Shown here in pieces: positions 39,926 to 48,606 of a stretch of 64,000 nucleotides of DNA. Source of the DNA: Pseudomonas sp. UMAB-08. GTDB lineage: Bacteria > Pseudomonadota > Gammaproteobacteria > Pseudomonadales > Pseudomonadaceae. The number at the start of each line of letters is the position of its first letter. Position 1 is the first letter of the stretch. The DNA lies in the NCBI RefSeq assembly GCF_900095225.1, contig NZ_LT607423.1, positions 16,820 through 80,819 of the forward strand, read 5' to 3'. The translations under genes were made by a program, and so were the position numbers. Below the pieces are notes generated by a model. That model was not told the origin of the DNA. It made no database searches and worked only from the letters and a program-made list of their open reading frames with translations.

Positions 39926-42298
39926 ATGCGCTCTGCCTTGAAACTGATCTGCCTACTGCTGCTTGGCTTGGCATCCGGGACGCTTCCTGCCGCTAACATC
40001 GCGGATACCTCGGTAACGTATGAGGAGGCGTTTACATCAGCAGTTCCCCAAAGCGACCTGCAAACACTACGGCTCCGACTGAACACACTCAAACAACAAG
40101 TGTCGGTCACGACCAATTACACTCAGTTGGTAGGGCTTCAGGACCCCGTACAAGACCTGGTCAGTGACATAGACCAACGGGTCGCCTCGCTACTTCCTGA
40201 ACAGGCAAAGATACAGGCTCAACTGGACGTATTAGGACCCGTACCCACCGATGACGCGACGATGGAAAAACCTGACATCGCACAACAACGGTCCTACCTC
40301 ACCGCTCGAAAATCCCTGTTAGACGGCGACTTGAAACTGCTGGAAGGCATCAAAGAGAACGCCGTTAATCTCAGCATCCAAATTGCCGGTATCCGTCGAA
40401 GTCAGTTGGGAACTGAACTGGCGTTACGCACCGGAAGCATCCTGGGCTCCCGGTTCTGGTCACCGTTATTCGCCCCCCTTGCCGAGGACAAGCAGCACCT
40501 GAATGCTTTCCTTGAGCAGGCCGCGTCTGCCATACGGGTAGCGTGGCAGCCGGAGCAGCGAACGATGTCCGTTACACTGCTGCTGTTAGCCCTGGCGGTA
40601 TGGACCTTGGGTCGCAGGTTGGCTGAGTGGGGGCTGACGTGGGTTTGCATCCACTGGTTACCCGAAGAGCGGCTGCGGCGCAGCTCACTGGCGCTGACAA
40701 CAACACTGGCGACCGTATTGACCACCGCCTGTGCGGTTCAGCTCGTGTATTTTGTCCTTACCCGACAGCATCAATTGACGCCGACACTGCAGAGTTTCTC
40801 TGACGAACTCGAAAAGCTGGCCTATACATGCGCCATGATTACCGGCCTGAGCCGAGCCTTGTTATCCACTCGGCATCCATCCTGGCGCTTACCCTCTATT
40901 GCCGATCCGGTGGCGCTGGCCATAAAGCCTTTTCCACGCAGATTGGCAGCTCTGCTCATGGTGCTCGTTTCTCTGGTACAGATGAGCAACGTGGCCGACA
41001 TGAGTTCACAGGTCATCATTTTTGGGCGTGGCGTGGTGGCGATGGGCGTAGCGCTAATCATTGGCGCGTTGCTGCTGCGTGTAAATCACATCCGAAGAAT
41101 GATGGCGGCGGCAAGTGAACCGCCTGAATCAAGTACTCTCTTCGCCGGACTGATTTATGCCAGCGCGAGCATCGTCGTCGTGCTGTCGCTGCTCTCCTTG
41201 TTGATTGGCTACACCTCTCTGGCAAGGTTTCTTACTTACGAACTGGTGTGGATTTATATTGTCCTGTCCAGTTTCTACCTGCTGACACAACTGCTCAAAG
41301 ATACCTGCGATAACGTTTTTTCGCCCAAACACTCAAGTGGCAAAGCCATCAAGCAACTATTGGGAATTGGTGACGTACGCCTAGAGCAGGTAGCGATCGT
41401 TTTGTCGGGTGCAGGTAGAGCACTGCTATTGTTGCTCGCGGTCATTGCGCTGTTCGTGGGTGGGGTCGGTAGCACGCTTGGACAACTGGTTCACAGCATC
41501 TTCGGGGTGCTCGGTGGCGACGGACTGCGCAAACTGAATATTATTCCGGCACACCTCTGGCACGCCGGCCTGGCCCTTGCCATAGGCGTTTATATGGTTC
41601 GAACGCTAAGCAAGTGGCTAGACACAGAGCTATTGCCTAAAACAGATATGGACCCAGGCATGTGCGCCTCGCTGAGCACGTTGTTCAGCAACATTAGTTA
41701 CGCCGTGGTCATTCTGCTGACCTTGTCTACCCTTGGGGTCGAGTGGCAAAGTCTTGCCTGGATAGTCAGTGCCTTGTCAGTGGGCATCGGCTTCGGCCTG
41801 CAGGAAATCGTCAAGAATTTCGTCTCTGGAATCATTCTGCTCACCGAGCGCCCAGTCAAAGTCGGCGACCTGATAAGCATCAGCGGAGTCGAAGGGGATA
41901 TCCGTCGGATCAACGTGAGGGCCACAGAAATTCAACTCAGCGATCGGTCGATCGTTATTGTCCCCAACTCCCAATTGATCTCACAAAACCTGCGCAACGT
42001 GACCATGGGCGGTAGTTCTCTAGGTGTAGCCACACTTGAGCTCATCTTTCCACTTGATATCGATCCGGAACAAGTCAAAAGCCTGTTACTGGCTGCCTAT
42101 GACGAACACAAAATCATTCTCGACAAACCCGTACCTTCGGTAAGATTCAGCAAACTGACGCCTGATGGCATCACGTTAACCATCACCGGTTATGTCAGTA
42201 GCCCTAGAATCGTTAGCGCGACCAAGAGCGACCTGCTTTTTGAAATCCTCAAGCGACTGAGCGTTGCCGGCATTCCCTTGGCCAGCCCTAAACCTTGA
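39926..42298 (+). CDS. MscS-family mechanosensitive channel, large type (DUF3772 plus MscS)
   Basis: 790 residues with a signal peptide (about 1-22, cleavage near LPA/ANI), a periplasmic coiled region (about 40-185, DUF3772-like: LQTLRLRLNTLKQQV), about ten membrane segments between 205 and 590, and a C-terminal MscS domain. The pore helix and beta domain are recognisable at IVSALSVGIGFGLQEIVKNF and VGDLISISGVEGDIRRINVRATEI. Such channels sit in the inner membrane and release solutes during osmotic downshift. The closest general type is the K/L-large MscK/YbiO group. The start has a weak ribosome-binding site. Neighbours do not suggest a special role. Confidence 0.92.
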   Translation: MRSALKLICLLLLGLASGTLPAANIADTSVTYEEAFTSAVPQSDLQTLRLRLNTLKQQVSVTTNYTQLVGLQDPVQDLVSDIDQRVASLLPEQAKIQAQLDVLGPVPTDDATMEKPDIAQQRSYLTARKSLLDGDLKLLEGIKENAVNLSIQIAGIRRSQLGTELALRTGSILGSRFWSPLFAPLAEDKQHLNAFLEQAASAIRVAWQPEQRTMSVTLLLLALAVWTLGRRLAEWGLTWVCIHWLPEERLRRSSLALTTTLATVLTTACAVQLVYFVLTRQHQLTPTLQSFSDELEKLAYTCAMITGLSRALLSTRHPSWRLPSIADPVALAIKPFPRRLAALLMVLVSLVQMSNVADMSSQVIIFGRGVVAMGVALIIGALLLRVNHIRRMMAAASEPPESSTLFAGLIYASASIVVVLSLLSLLIGYTSLARFLTYELVWIYIVLSSFYLLTQLLKDTCDNVFSPKHSSGKAIKQLLGIGDVRLEQVAIVLSGAGRALLLLLAVIALFVGGVGSTLGQLVHSIFGVLGGDGLRKLNIIPAHLWHAGLALAIGVYMVRTLSKWLDTELLPKTDMDPGMCASLSTLFSNISYAVVILLTLSTLGVEWQSLAWIVSALSVGIGFGLQEIVKNFVSGIILLTERPVKVGDLISISGVEGDIRRINVRATEIQLSDRSIVIVPNSQLISQNLRNVTMGGSSLGVATLELIFPLDIDPEQVKSLLLAAYDEHKIILDKPVPSVRFSKLTPDGITLTITGYVSSPRIVSATKSDLLFEILKRLSVAGIPLASPKP

Positions 42299-42448
42299 TA
42301 CCTATGAAATTTTCCAGTCGGATGGATTGTTTAAATGCAGTGGGCCCGTTTGTATAGATAGGCACATGGCTGCACGGATCTGCCTCCCCACCTTCCGACG
42401 CCATTCCTGATAAACTTTCGTCTCCCGCCTCACCCACCTAGATACCCA

Positions 42449-43450
42449 ATGCCCCTAAATCTCGCCACGGCAACACCCCAATCCGTCTCCCGCCGCTTCT
42501 CCGTGGCTCCGATGATGGATTGGACCGATCACCATTGCCGCTTTTTTCTGCGGCTGTTGTCGAAAAATGCCCTGCTGTACACGGAAATGGTCACGACCGG
42601 CGCGCTTCTCAATGGGGATCACGCTCGTTTCCTGCAGCACGACGAAGCAGAGCACCCGTTGGCTCTGCAGTTGGGCGGGAGTGTTCCTGCCGACTTGGCG
42701 GCCTGCGCGCGTATGGCTGAAGCCGTAGGCTATGACGAGGTCAATTTGAATGTGGGCTGTCCGAGTGATCGAGTGCAGAACAATTTGATTGGCGCGGTGC
42801 TGATGGCACATCCGGGCTTGGTGGCGGATTGTGTCAAGGCGATGCTGGATGCGGTGTCGATCCCGGTGACGGTGAAGCATCGGATCGGGATCAATGGTCG
42901 GGACAGTTACGCGCAGTTGTGTGATTTTGTCGGACAGGTAAGCGAGGCGGGTTGCACGAGTTTTACCGTGCATGCGCGGATTGCGATTCTTGAGGGATTG
43001 TCGCCTAAGGAGAACCGCGATATTCCGCCGCTGCGCTATGACGTGGCCGCGCAGTTGAAGGCGGATTTTCCTGATCTGGAAATCATCCTCAACGGCGGGA
43101 TCAAGACGCTGGAGCAATGCCGTGAGCATTTGCAGGTATTCGACGGCGTGATGTTGGGACGTGAGGCTTATCACAACCCTTATATGTTGGCCGAGGTCGA
43201 TCAGCAGCTATTTGGCAGTACCGCGCCGGTGATTTCCCGGGCGGAGTCGCTGGCGGCGTTGCGGCCTTATATAGCTGCGCATATTGCCAGCGGCGGCTCG
43301 ATGCATCACATCACTCGGCATGTGCTGGGGCTGGGCACGGGTTTTCCAGGGGCTCGGCGCTTTCGGCAATTGCTGTCGGTCGATATCCATAAGGCGAAAG
43401 ACCCGCTGGCGTTGCTGGATCAGGCGGCGCAGTTGCTCGAAGGTCGGTAG
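42449..43450 (+). CDS. dusA: tRNA-dihydrouridine(20/20a) synthase
   Basis: 333 residues with FSVAPMMDWTDHHCRFFLRL at the start, the catalytic cysteine in NLNVGCPSDRVQ (about residue 102) and KHRIGINGRD, all typical of DusA. It uses FMN and NADPH to reduce uridine 20 and 20a in the D-loop of tRNAs. The C-terminal helical domain (LAALRPYIAAHIASGGSMHH, TRHVLGLGTGFPGARRFRQLL) is the DusA form. It is monocistronic. The 152 bases after it up to tal hold no structure that I can identify. Confidence 0.96.
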   Translation: MPLNLATATPQSVSRRFSVAPMMDWTDHHCRFFLRLLSKNALLYTEMVTTGALLNGDHARFLQHDEAEHPLALQLGGSVPADLAACARMAEAVGYDEVNLNVGCPSDRVQNNLIGAVLMAHPGLVADCVKAMLDAVSIPVTVKHRIGINGRDSYAQLCDFVGQVSEAGCTSFTVHARIAILEGLSPKENRDIPPLRYDVAAQLKADFPDLEIILNGGIKTLEQCREHLQVFDGVMLGREAYHNPYMLAEVDQQLFGSTAPVISRAESLAALRPYIAAHIASGGSMHHITRHVLGLGTGFPGARRFRQLLSVDIHKAKDPLALLDQAAQLLEGR

Positions 43451-43602
43451 TTACAGCGTCGCTTGGGGAACAACCAGTACGGATCGGGTTCAAAGGATTC
43501 TGGATCGCTTATCCGCCTCTTGGAGCGCCGATAAGGATGCGCCCTTGAGTGGCTGGCAGCGCTCGGGTAATGTCTTCTAACCGCACAGGACAGAGCACGC
43601 TC

Positions 43603-44529
43603 ATGACTTCCAAGCTGGATCAACTCAAGCAAATGACTACTGTGGTCGCTGATACTGGCGATTTTGATGCCATCGCCCGCCTCAAGCCGGTGGATGCGAC
43701 GACCAACCCTTCCCTGCTGCTCAAGGCCGCCTCCAGTTCGAACAACGCCGGACTGCTCGCCGATGCTTTCAGCGGTAGCAAAAACGATATTGGACTCGCT
43801 TGCGACCGGTTTGCCGTCGCGATCGGGCAAAAGATTCTTAACGTGGTACCTGGCCGCGTTTCCACTGAAGTGGACTCCCGGCTGTCATTCGACACTGATG
43901 CCATGATCAAACGTGCAGAGCGTCTGGTTGGCCTTTACGATGATGCCGGCATTGGCCGCGACCGGATACTGATCAAGCTGGCGTCGACCTGGGAAGGCAT
44001 TCGTGCCGCCGAGAAGCTCGAACGCGATGGTATCCAGACCAACCTCACGCTGCTGTTCTCGTTTGCTCAAGCGGTGGCCTGCGCCGAGGCTGGCGTGTTC
44101 TTGATTTCGCCATTCGTAGGGCGGATTTACGACTGGTACAAAAAGTCGGCTGGCCGTGATTTTTTTGGTGCTGAAGACCCTGGCGTGCAATCGGTCACCC
44201 GGATCTACAACTACTACAAGTCCAATGACTACAAGACCGTGGTCATGGGTGCGAGCTTCCGCAACCTCAGCCAGATCGAGCTACTTGCCGGTTGTGATCG
44301 CCTGACCATCAGCCCGGACTTGCTGGAGCAGCTGTCGAATGATAACGGTACGCTGGAGCGCAAACTGGCGCCGGGCAATGCCGGTGAGAAACGTCAGAGC
44401 TTGAGCGAAAACCAGTTCCGCTGGGCCTCGAACGAAGATGCGATGGCCACCGAAAAACTGGCTGAAGGCATTCGTCAGTTCGCACGGGATCAGGAAAAAC
44501 TCGAAGCATTACTCGCCGCCAAGGCCTGA
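43603..44529 (+). CDS. tal: Transaldolase
   Basis: 308 residues from the ATG at 43603 (MTSKLDQLKQMTTVVADTGD), with AGGA about 13 bases upstream; an extra 18 codons in the open frame are not conserved-looking. It is a TalB-type enzyme: VDATTNPSLLLKA, ILIKLASTWEGIRAAEKLE with the Schiff-base Lys, NLTLLFSFAQAVACAEAG, and FLISPFVGRIYDWYK. It exchanges dihydroxyacetone units between sugar phosphates in the pentose phosphate pathway. A strong terminator follows. Confidence 0.97.
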   Translation: MTSKLDQLKQMTTVVADTGDFDAIARLKPVDATTNPSLLLKAASSSNNAGLLADAFSGSKNDIGLACDRFAVAIGQKILNVVPGRVSTEVDSRLSFDTDAMIKRAERLVGLYDDAGIGRDRILIKLASTWEGIRAAEKLERDGIQTNLTLLFSFAQAVACAEAGVFLISPFVGRIYDWYKKSAGRDFFGAEDPGVQSVTRIYNYYKSNDYKTVVMGASFRNLSQIELLAGCDRLTISPDLLEQLSNDNGTLERKLAPGNAGEKRQSLSENQFRWASNEDAMATEKLAEGIRQFARDQEKLEALLAAKA

Positions 44530-44536
44530 ATGCATC

Positions 44537-44569
44537 AAAGGGCGGCACCTTCACAGGTCCGCCCTTTTT
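44537..44569. terminator. Terminator of tal (bidirectional)
   Basis: AAAGGGCGG (44537-44545) pairs with CCGCCCTTT (44559-44567), with an inner ACCT/AGGT stem and a TCAC loop, ending in a run of T. The A run on the other side makes it usable also for the convergent STAS/RssB operon ending at 44606. Confidence 0.85.
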
Positions 44570-44605
44570 AATTTCCGCGCATCAATGGCTTCAGCCGTGT
44601 CGCTA

Positions 44606-45088
44606 TCAGTGCCGCTCTAGGGCATTGACCAGGTCGTGAAACGCTTCGCGATTAGAGTCGTTCAAGCCCATCAGTATCTTGTGCGCTTCCAGCACTTTGG
44701 CCTTCACCACTTCTTCGGACTGATCCTGCGACGGCAAGTCGGTCAGGCACTCAGGACACGGAATCGGTCGATCCACTATGTTGAATACTTGATCAAAGCC
44801 CATCGACTGCAACAGTCGAGTGATGTCTTCGTGGGTGGTGACAACCGTCGGCAACAGCCCTACTTTTTGGCGCGACAAGATGGACAACTTGGCCAGCAAG
44901 CCGAGCGTCGTGCTGTCAATGCTGCGAGTTTCGGTCAAATCGATGACGATTGCCGAAAAATTCCGCGCAGTGAAAATGCGTTCAATAGTTGCATCCAAAG
45001 CCGAACAGAGCGTCAGGCGCACTTCGCCAACGAACTTAAGGACAAAAGTGCCTGCTTGCTCAGCGAACTGGATTCTACCGGTACTCAT
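44606..45088 (-). CDS. rssC: STAS-domain anti-sigma-factor antagonist, RssB partner
   Basis: 160 residues: an N-terminal STAS domain (about 1-105; FVLKFVGEVRLTLCSALDA, IVIDLTETRSIDSTTLGLL) with the phosphorylatable Ser in IDSTTLG, and a short C-terminal extension with helix (about 115-160). STAS proteins of this kind bind anti-sigma kinases and are switched by phosphorylation and dephosphorylation. The start codon shares one base with the rssB stop (TAATG). The PP2C domain of RssB is the likely phosphatase. The symbol follows usage in P. aeruginosa, where this pair affects the general stress response; I am less sure of the symbol than of the family. Confidence 0.85.
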   Translation of the reverse strand: MSTGRIQFAEQAGTFVLKFVGEVRLTLCSALDATIERIFTARNFSAIVIDLTETRSIDSTTLGLLAKLSILSRQKVGLLPTVVTTHEDITRLLQSMGFDQVFNIVDRPIPCPECLTDLPSQDQSEEVVKAKVLEAHKILMGLNDSNREAFHDLVNALERH

Positions 45089-46269
45089 TAAAGGTTCCTG
45101 CTCAACACCAACAAGGCGATATCATCCGGCATCTCTCCTAGCGTGGCCAATCCAAAAACTTGACGCAGACCATCCAGGCTGCCGCCGGCCTTTTTTACCA
45201 ACTGAGGTAAAATGGCCTCTTTCTCTTTGAGTGTATCACCGGGCAAAAGGTCCAAAATCCCATCAGAGAGTAAAGTCAGGCTGAAGGTCTCAGGCAAGTC
45301 CAGTACGTGATCTTGATAGGTCGCCTCATTGAACAGCCCGACCGGCAGGCCACGGCCTTCCAGATAATGGACATCCGTGGGCGTGTACAAGATCGGTAGC
45401 GGTAAATGGCCACCGATACTGTAGGTCAATTTCCCGGTTTCTTCGTCGATGACACCACCTACCATGGTCACATGCTTGCCCAGGTTGCAGTTGATCAGTC
45501 CACGGTTGATATGGCCCAACACTTCCGAAGGTTTGAACTCCGGCAATGTACCGCTACGTTTGAATTCGAACAACAGGCGCGTGGTCATGAACTTCAGCAG
45601 CACCGTGACAAAGGCTGAAGAAGCACCATGCCCGGACACGTCGGCGAGGTAAAACGCCACGCGGCGCTCGTCGACCCGAAAGTAATCCACGAAGTCGCCT
45701 GACAGGTACAGCGAAGGGATGATCTCGTGAGCGAACTGGAACTGATCGACCGCCCATGGATTGACCGGCAACATGTTCATCTGCACCTGTCGACCGGCGT
45801 TCTGGTCTTCCTGGAGCAAATGCAGGCTGGCTTCGAGTTCGCGGTTGGCCGTTTCGAGCTTCTGACGATAGCGCTGGTTTTCCAGGAGCAGCCGCGCACG
45901 ATCCAGGGCTCGACGCACTGAGTGCTCGAGCACCGCCAGATCTTCTAGGGGCTTGACCAGGTAATCGGCGGCCCCCAAGCGCAAGGCTTCGACGGCGTCG
46001 CTCATGACCCCTGCCCCGGAAACGACGATCACTGGCGTTTCAGGCGCGAGGTTAGTTACCTGACGGATAAGCTCGAGGCCGCCCACCTGAGGCATACGCA
46101 GGTCGCAGATCACAAGGTCGGGCTTTTTTTGCTCAAAGACCTGAAGACCCTGCAAGCCATTGCTCGCTTGCAGGACGCTGAAGCCACTGTCTTCCAAATA
46201 GGCGGCGATGCTCGCTCGCACTACTTCGTCGTCATCGATTATCAGCAGCGTGGCACTGGTTTTCTGCAT
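45088..46269 (-). CDS. rssB: Fused response regulator and PP2C phosphatase, RssB-like
   Basis: 393 residues from the ATG at 46269 (MQKTSATLLIIDDDEVVRAS). The receiver domain (about 1-125) has the acceptor Asp in LVICDLRMPQVGG and the Lys in DYLVKPLEDL; a coiled-coil linker follows (about 130-175; LENQRYRQKLETANRELEAS); then a SpoIIE/PP2C phosphatase domain (about 190-390; YLADVSGHGASSAFVTVLL, LSDGILDLLPG) with its metal-binding acidic residues. A TTG at 46398 with AAGGG upstream could add 43 residues. In Pseudomonas, RssB presents RpoS to ClpXP. The overlapping STAS gene supports a partner-switching loop. Confidence 0.88.
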   Translation of the reverse strand: MQKTSATLLIIDDDEVVRASIAAYLEDSGFSVLQASNGLQGLQVFEQKKPDLVICDLRMPQVGGLELIRQVTNLAPETPVIVVSGAGVMSDAVEALRLGAADYLVKPLEDLAVLEHSVRRALDRARLLLENQRYRQKLETANRELEASLHLLQEDQNAGRQVQMNMLPVNPWAVDQFQFAHEIIPSLYLSGDFVDYFRVDERRVAFYLADVSGHGASSAFVTVLLKFMTTRLLFEFKRSGTLPEFKPSEVLGHINRGLINCNLGKHVTMVGGVIDEETGKLTYSIGGHLPLPILYTPTDVHYLEGRGLPVGLFNEATYQDHVLDLPETFSLTLLSDGILDLLPGDTLKEKEAILPQLVKKAGGSLDGLRQVFGLATLGEMPDDIALLVLSRNL

Positions 46270-46539
46270 GTGGGCAAACGGCGCCAGAGTAGGTTGGCGT
46301 AGGCGGCTCGGTTTTTTACCGGGCTCGCATACTGGATTCGCTTCTAGCCTCTCTAAAACAGCAATCACAGACTTTTGGTCGTGCGCAGCGCTGTTCAAAG
46401 GTGCCCTTCAAGGCGCAGACGGTACTCCCATCCGCCGGGCGTTTCAAGCTCACGCCGATGGTCACGGGATGTCTTTACATCGCAAATCACCCGGAGTTAT
46501 AAGAACAGGTAAATCAGCAACGAAATCGAAGGACATGTC

Positions 46540-46839
46540 ATGAGCCAAAATGATCGGAACTACGCAGAAAAGAGAGATTACATCCGCATGCGTGTGGATG
46601 CCGACGTGACCCTGTTGTACGCCGGCCAGATCATTCCAGCAGTCTGCGTGGACCTGTCAAGCTCGGGCATGCAAGTGGAAGCGCCTCGCGCGTTCAAGAT
46701 TGGAGACAAGCTGAGCGTGCGAATCGATTCCGACCATGCGGCGCTCAAGGGACTGGAGGCCGACACCGAGGTTGTGTGGCTGACCGATCAAGACGAAGGG
46801 GGTCAGAAACTGGGCCTGACTATTCTTTCAATGAATTGA
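46540..46839 (+). CDS. PilZ-domain c-di-GMP-binding protein
   Basis: 99 residues that are essentially one PilZ domain. The c-di-GMP contacts are present: the RxxxR-type stretch in EKRDYIRMRV (about 8-17) and DLSSSGMQVEAPR (D/NxSxxG, about 41-53). GGACATGTC with AAGGA precedes the ATG. It is divergent from rssB with a 270-bp gap and ends at a terminator shared with mlaA. Single-domain PilZ proteins act as receptors or adaptors for c-di-GMP; no partner is evident. Confidence 0.92.
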   Translation: MSQNDRNYAEKRDYIRMRVDADVTLLYAGQIIPAVCVDLSSSGMQVEAPRAFKIGDKLSVRIDSDHAALKGLEADTEVVWLTDQDEGGQKLGLTILSMN

Positions 46840-46870
46840 ACCGATTTTTTCGAGAGAAAAATCAAATAAA

Positions 46871-46897
46871 AAAGGCGACCTGAAGGTCGCCTTTTTT
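46871..46897. terminator. Bidirectional terminator between pilZ and mlaA
   Basis: AAAGGCGACC (46871-46880) pairs with GGTCGCCTTT (46885-46894) around a TGAA loop, with A before and T after the stem. It ends both the rightward pilZ and the leftward mlaA transcripts. Confidence 0.92.
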
Positions 46898-46910
46898 GCA
46901 GGTCGGAAGA

Positions 46911-47612
46911 CTAGAAATCGTCTTTGACCTTACCGTCTTTCACCTTGAACTCGCGATTCTGCATGTAGGCGTTACGGATGAACGTGTATTTGTCACCACG
47001 GATCAACTTCTCGGCTGACAACAGGCTCGCACGGGTGTCGACAATATCCACGCCCCACATGGTATTGCGGGCCGGTATATCGTTCATGTAGCGGTACGGC
47101 GAGGTGTACGTGTCAGGGTACTTGGCGAAACCGTCGCGCACGTTGCTAGGACCGAGCAACGGCAGCACCACATACGGGCCGCTTGGCAAACCCCAATAAC
47201 CCAGGGTCTGACCGAAGTCTTCATCGTTACGCTGCAAGCCCATTTTGGTACCGACGTCGAAGAAGCCGGCCAAACCAAATGTCGTGTTGAACAGCAGACG
47301 GGCCGTGTCGACGCCAGCGGCCTTCGGCTTGGCCTGCAAGACATCGTTGGCGAAGTTGCGAACGTCACCGATGTTATTGAACATGTTGTGGATGCCGTCT
47401 TCAAGGAACTGCGGCGTAATGTACTGATACCCCTGCGCCAATGGCTTCAGGGCGTAGGTATCGACTGTATCGTTGAAGCGGAAAATGACTCGGTTGACGC
47501 CTTCCCAAGGGTCTTCATCAGCGGCTTGAGCAACCATGGGAACCAGCGCAATACCGGCACAAATACACAATTGAGCCAGACGATCGATAAAGCCTGCACC
47601 GGTCACGGGCAT
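46911..47612 (-). CDS. mlaA: VacJ/MlaA-family phospholipid-asymmetry protein
   Basis: 233 residues from the ATG at 47612, with AGGAG 8 bases upstream; the longer frame adds 16 residues ahead of it. The signal sequence has a hydrophobic core with two Cys (LAQLCICAGIALVPMVAQA) and is probably cleaved by signal peptidase I before ADEDPWEG; there is no standard lipobox, unlike E. coli MlaA. The mature part (DPWEGVNRVIFRFNDTVDTY, LGYWGLPSGPYVVLPLLGPS) is the conserved MlaA fold. It removes mislocalised phospholipids from the outer membrane outer leaflet and passes them to MlaC. The mla ABC transporter genes are not in this window. Confidence 0.93.
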   Translation of the reverse strand: MPVTGAGFIDRLAQLCICAGIALVPMVAQAADEDPWEGVNRVIFRFNDTVDTYALKPLAQGYQYITPQFLEDGIHNMFNNIGDVRNFANDVLQAKPKAAGVDTARLLFNTTFGLAGFFDVGTKMGLQRNDEDFGQTLGYWGLPSGPYVVLPLLGPSNVRDGFAKYPDTYTSPYRYMNDIPARNTMWGVDIVDTRASLLSAEKLIRGDKYTFIRNAYMQNREFKVKDGKVKDDF

Positions 47613-47760
47613 AGCAGACACTCCTAGAGACAGTAATGGGGCGGGCGCTATGCCCTGCAACTCAAGACGCGCAGTATAAAGCCTTCTACGACTATTTAGG
47701 CAGCTTAGTGGATCCAGATGCTGCCAAAGTACAAATCAACGGCCCATCCTCGTTACCAAA

Positions 47761-47778
47761 ATGTCATGCGACTGTCAT
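47761..47778 (+). promoter_or_regulatory. Pho box upstream of the phosphonatase-like gene
   Basis: ATGTCAT-GCGA-CTGTCAT differs from the CTGTCAT-N4-CTGTCAT consensus at one base. TAGCGT begins exactly 10 bp after it and can serve as a weak -10; transcription would start near 47801, giving a leader of about 19 bases before the ATG at 47820. The arrangement is that of a PhoB-activated promoter. Confidence 0.7.
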
Positions 47779-47819
47779 CTGCCACCCGTAGCGTGTGAGG
47801 ATAATTCAGGGACGTGACC

Positions 47820-48485
47820 ATGCCTGCGCCACACGCCACACCCGCACCCTCTCCTTCGCCAATCTTCACTGCGCTGCTCTTCGGCCTCAGTGGCTGCCTG
47901 GTCGACTTTGGTGCTCGCGCCCGAGCGGTGTCGGCTAGAAGCGCACTCGGCGCGCAACCGCAGGATATTCAACTCGAGATGAGCGAACAGGCCCGCGTCA
48001 CACCGGGCGCTCTGGATATTCTGCAAACCCTGAGCCGACAAGGCATACCTTGCGCCTGGCTGGATGACCTTCCCTCCACGGTCAGCCAACGCTTGGCGGC
48101 GCCACTGCCGGAATGGGTTCAACCGACCAATCACGCCATTGCCTGCGCCGCTTGGCCCGCACCCGATGCTTGTTGGCAGGCGTTAATGGCCTTGAAGGTG
48201 AAACAACTCGATGGCTGCGTGCTGGTCAGCGGTGAACCACACCTGCTGCAGTCCGGGCTCAACGCCGGACTCTGGACCGTCGGCCTGGCGTCTTGCGGCC
48301 CCCTCTGCGGATTGTCGCCTAGTGAATGGCGAGCGCTGAACAGCGCCGAACGTGAACACCGACGCGGCCAAGCAACCCTGCAGCTGTATGGCCTTGGCGT
48401 GCATTCAGTGATCGATCACCTCGGGGAACTCGCTTCCTGCCTCGCCGATATCAGCTTGCGCCGCACCAAAGGCGAGAAACCCTGA
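47820..48485 (+). CDS. Phosphonatase-like HAD protein without catalytic residues (pseudoenzyme)
   Basis: 221 residues from the ATG at 47820; a GTG at 47814 is also possible. The C-terminal two-thirds follows phosphonoacetaldehyde hydrolase (PhnX): VTPGALDILQTLSRQGI, WPAPDACWQALMALKV and SGLNAGLWTVGLASCG match its core. The key residues are gone. Motif I reads LLFGLSGCLVDFG where PhnX has FDWAGTTVDFG, so the nucleophilic Asp is Gly; the cap domain with the Schiff-base Lys is missing; motif II (STG) is WLDD; and the acidic motif IV (DD) is SGEP. It should be catalytically dead, or a binding or regulatory protein. The Pho box 42 bp upstream suggests expression under phosphate starvation. Confidence 0.85.
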   Translation: MPAPHATPAPSPSPIFTALLFGLSGCLVDFGARARAVSARSALGAQPQDIQLEMSEQARVTPGALDILQTLSRQGIPCAWLDDLPSTVSQRLAAPLPEWVQPTNHAIACAAWPAPDACWQALMALKVKQLDGCVLVSGEPHLLQSGLNAGLWTVGLASCGPLCGLSPSEWRALNSAEREHRRGQATLQLYGLGVHSVIDHLGELASCLADISLRRTKGEKP

Positions 48486-48495
48486 TCGCGACCCG

Positions 48496-48509
48496 TTGAT
48501 CAAGATCAT
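48496..48509. promoter_or_regulatory. Anr/FNR-like box upstream of the DUF4404 gene
   Basis: TTGAT-CAAG-ATCAT has one mismatch to TTGAT-N4-ATCAA. If it were a class II site, transcription would start near 48544, and TAGTCT (48531-48536) is at the right place for a -10. The DUF4404 start codon is about 100 bp downstream. Confidence 0.45.
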
Positions 48510-48548
48510 GCATGCAGCTTCGGAGTGGATTAGTCTTATACTTATCAA

Positions 48549-48574
48549 GGACCTTTAGCTCAGCGCTAAGGTCC
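48549..48574 (+). repeat. Inverted repeat in the DUF4404 leader
   Basis: GGACCTTTAGC and GCTAAGGTCC form a 10-bp stem with one bulged T and a 5-base loop. It would lie within the first bases of the mRNA if transcription starts near 48544, so it could stabilise the 5' end or bind a regulator. Confidence 0.5.
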
Positions 48575-48606
48575 ATGCCAGAGACTATCCATAAAGGGAG
48601 CACGCT

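Noticed and set aside
39868..40011. Short frame with GAGGAGG ribosome-binding site before the MscS gene
   Set aside because: It has a good site and an ATG but runs out of frame into the channel gene and its composition is not protein-like. It might be a leader peptide, but nothing supports that.
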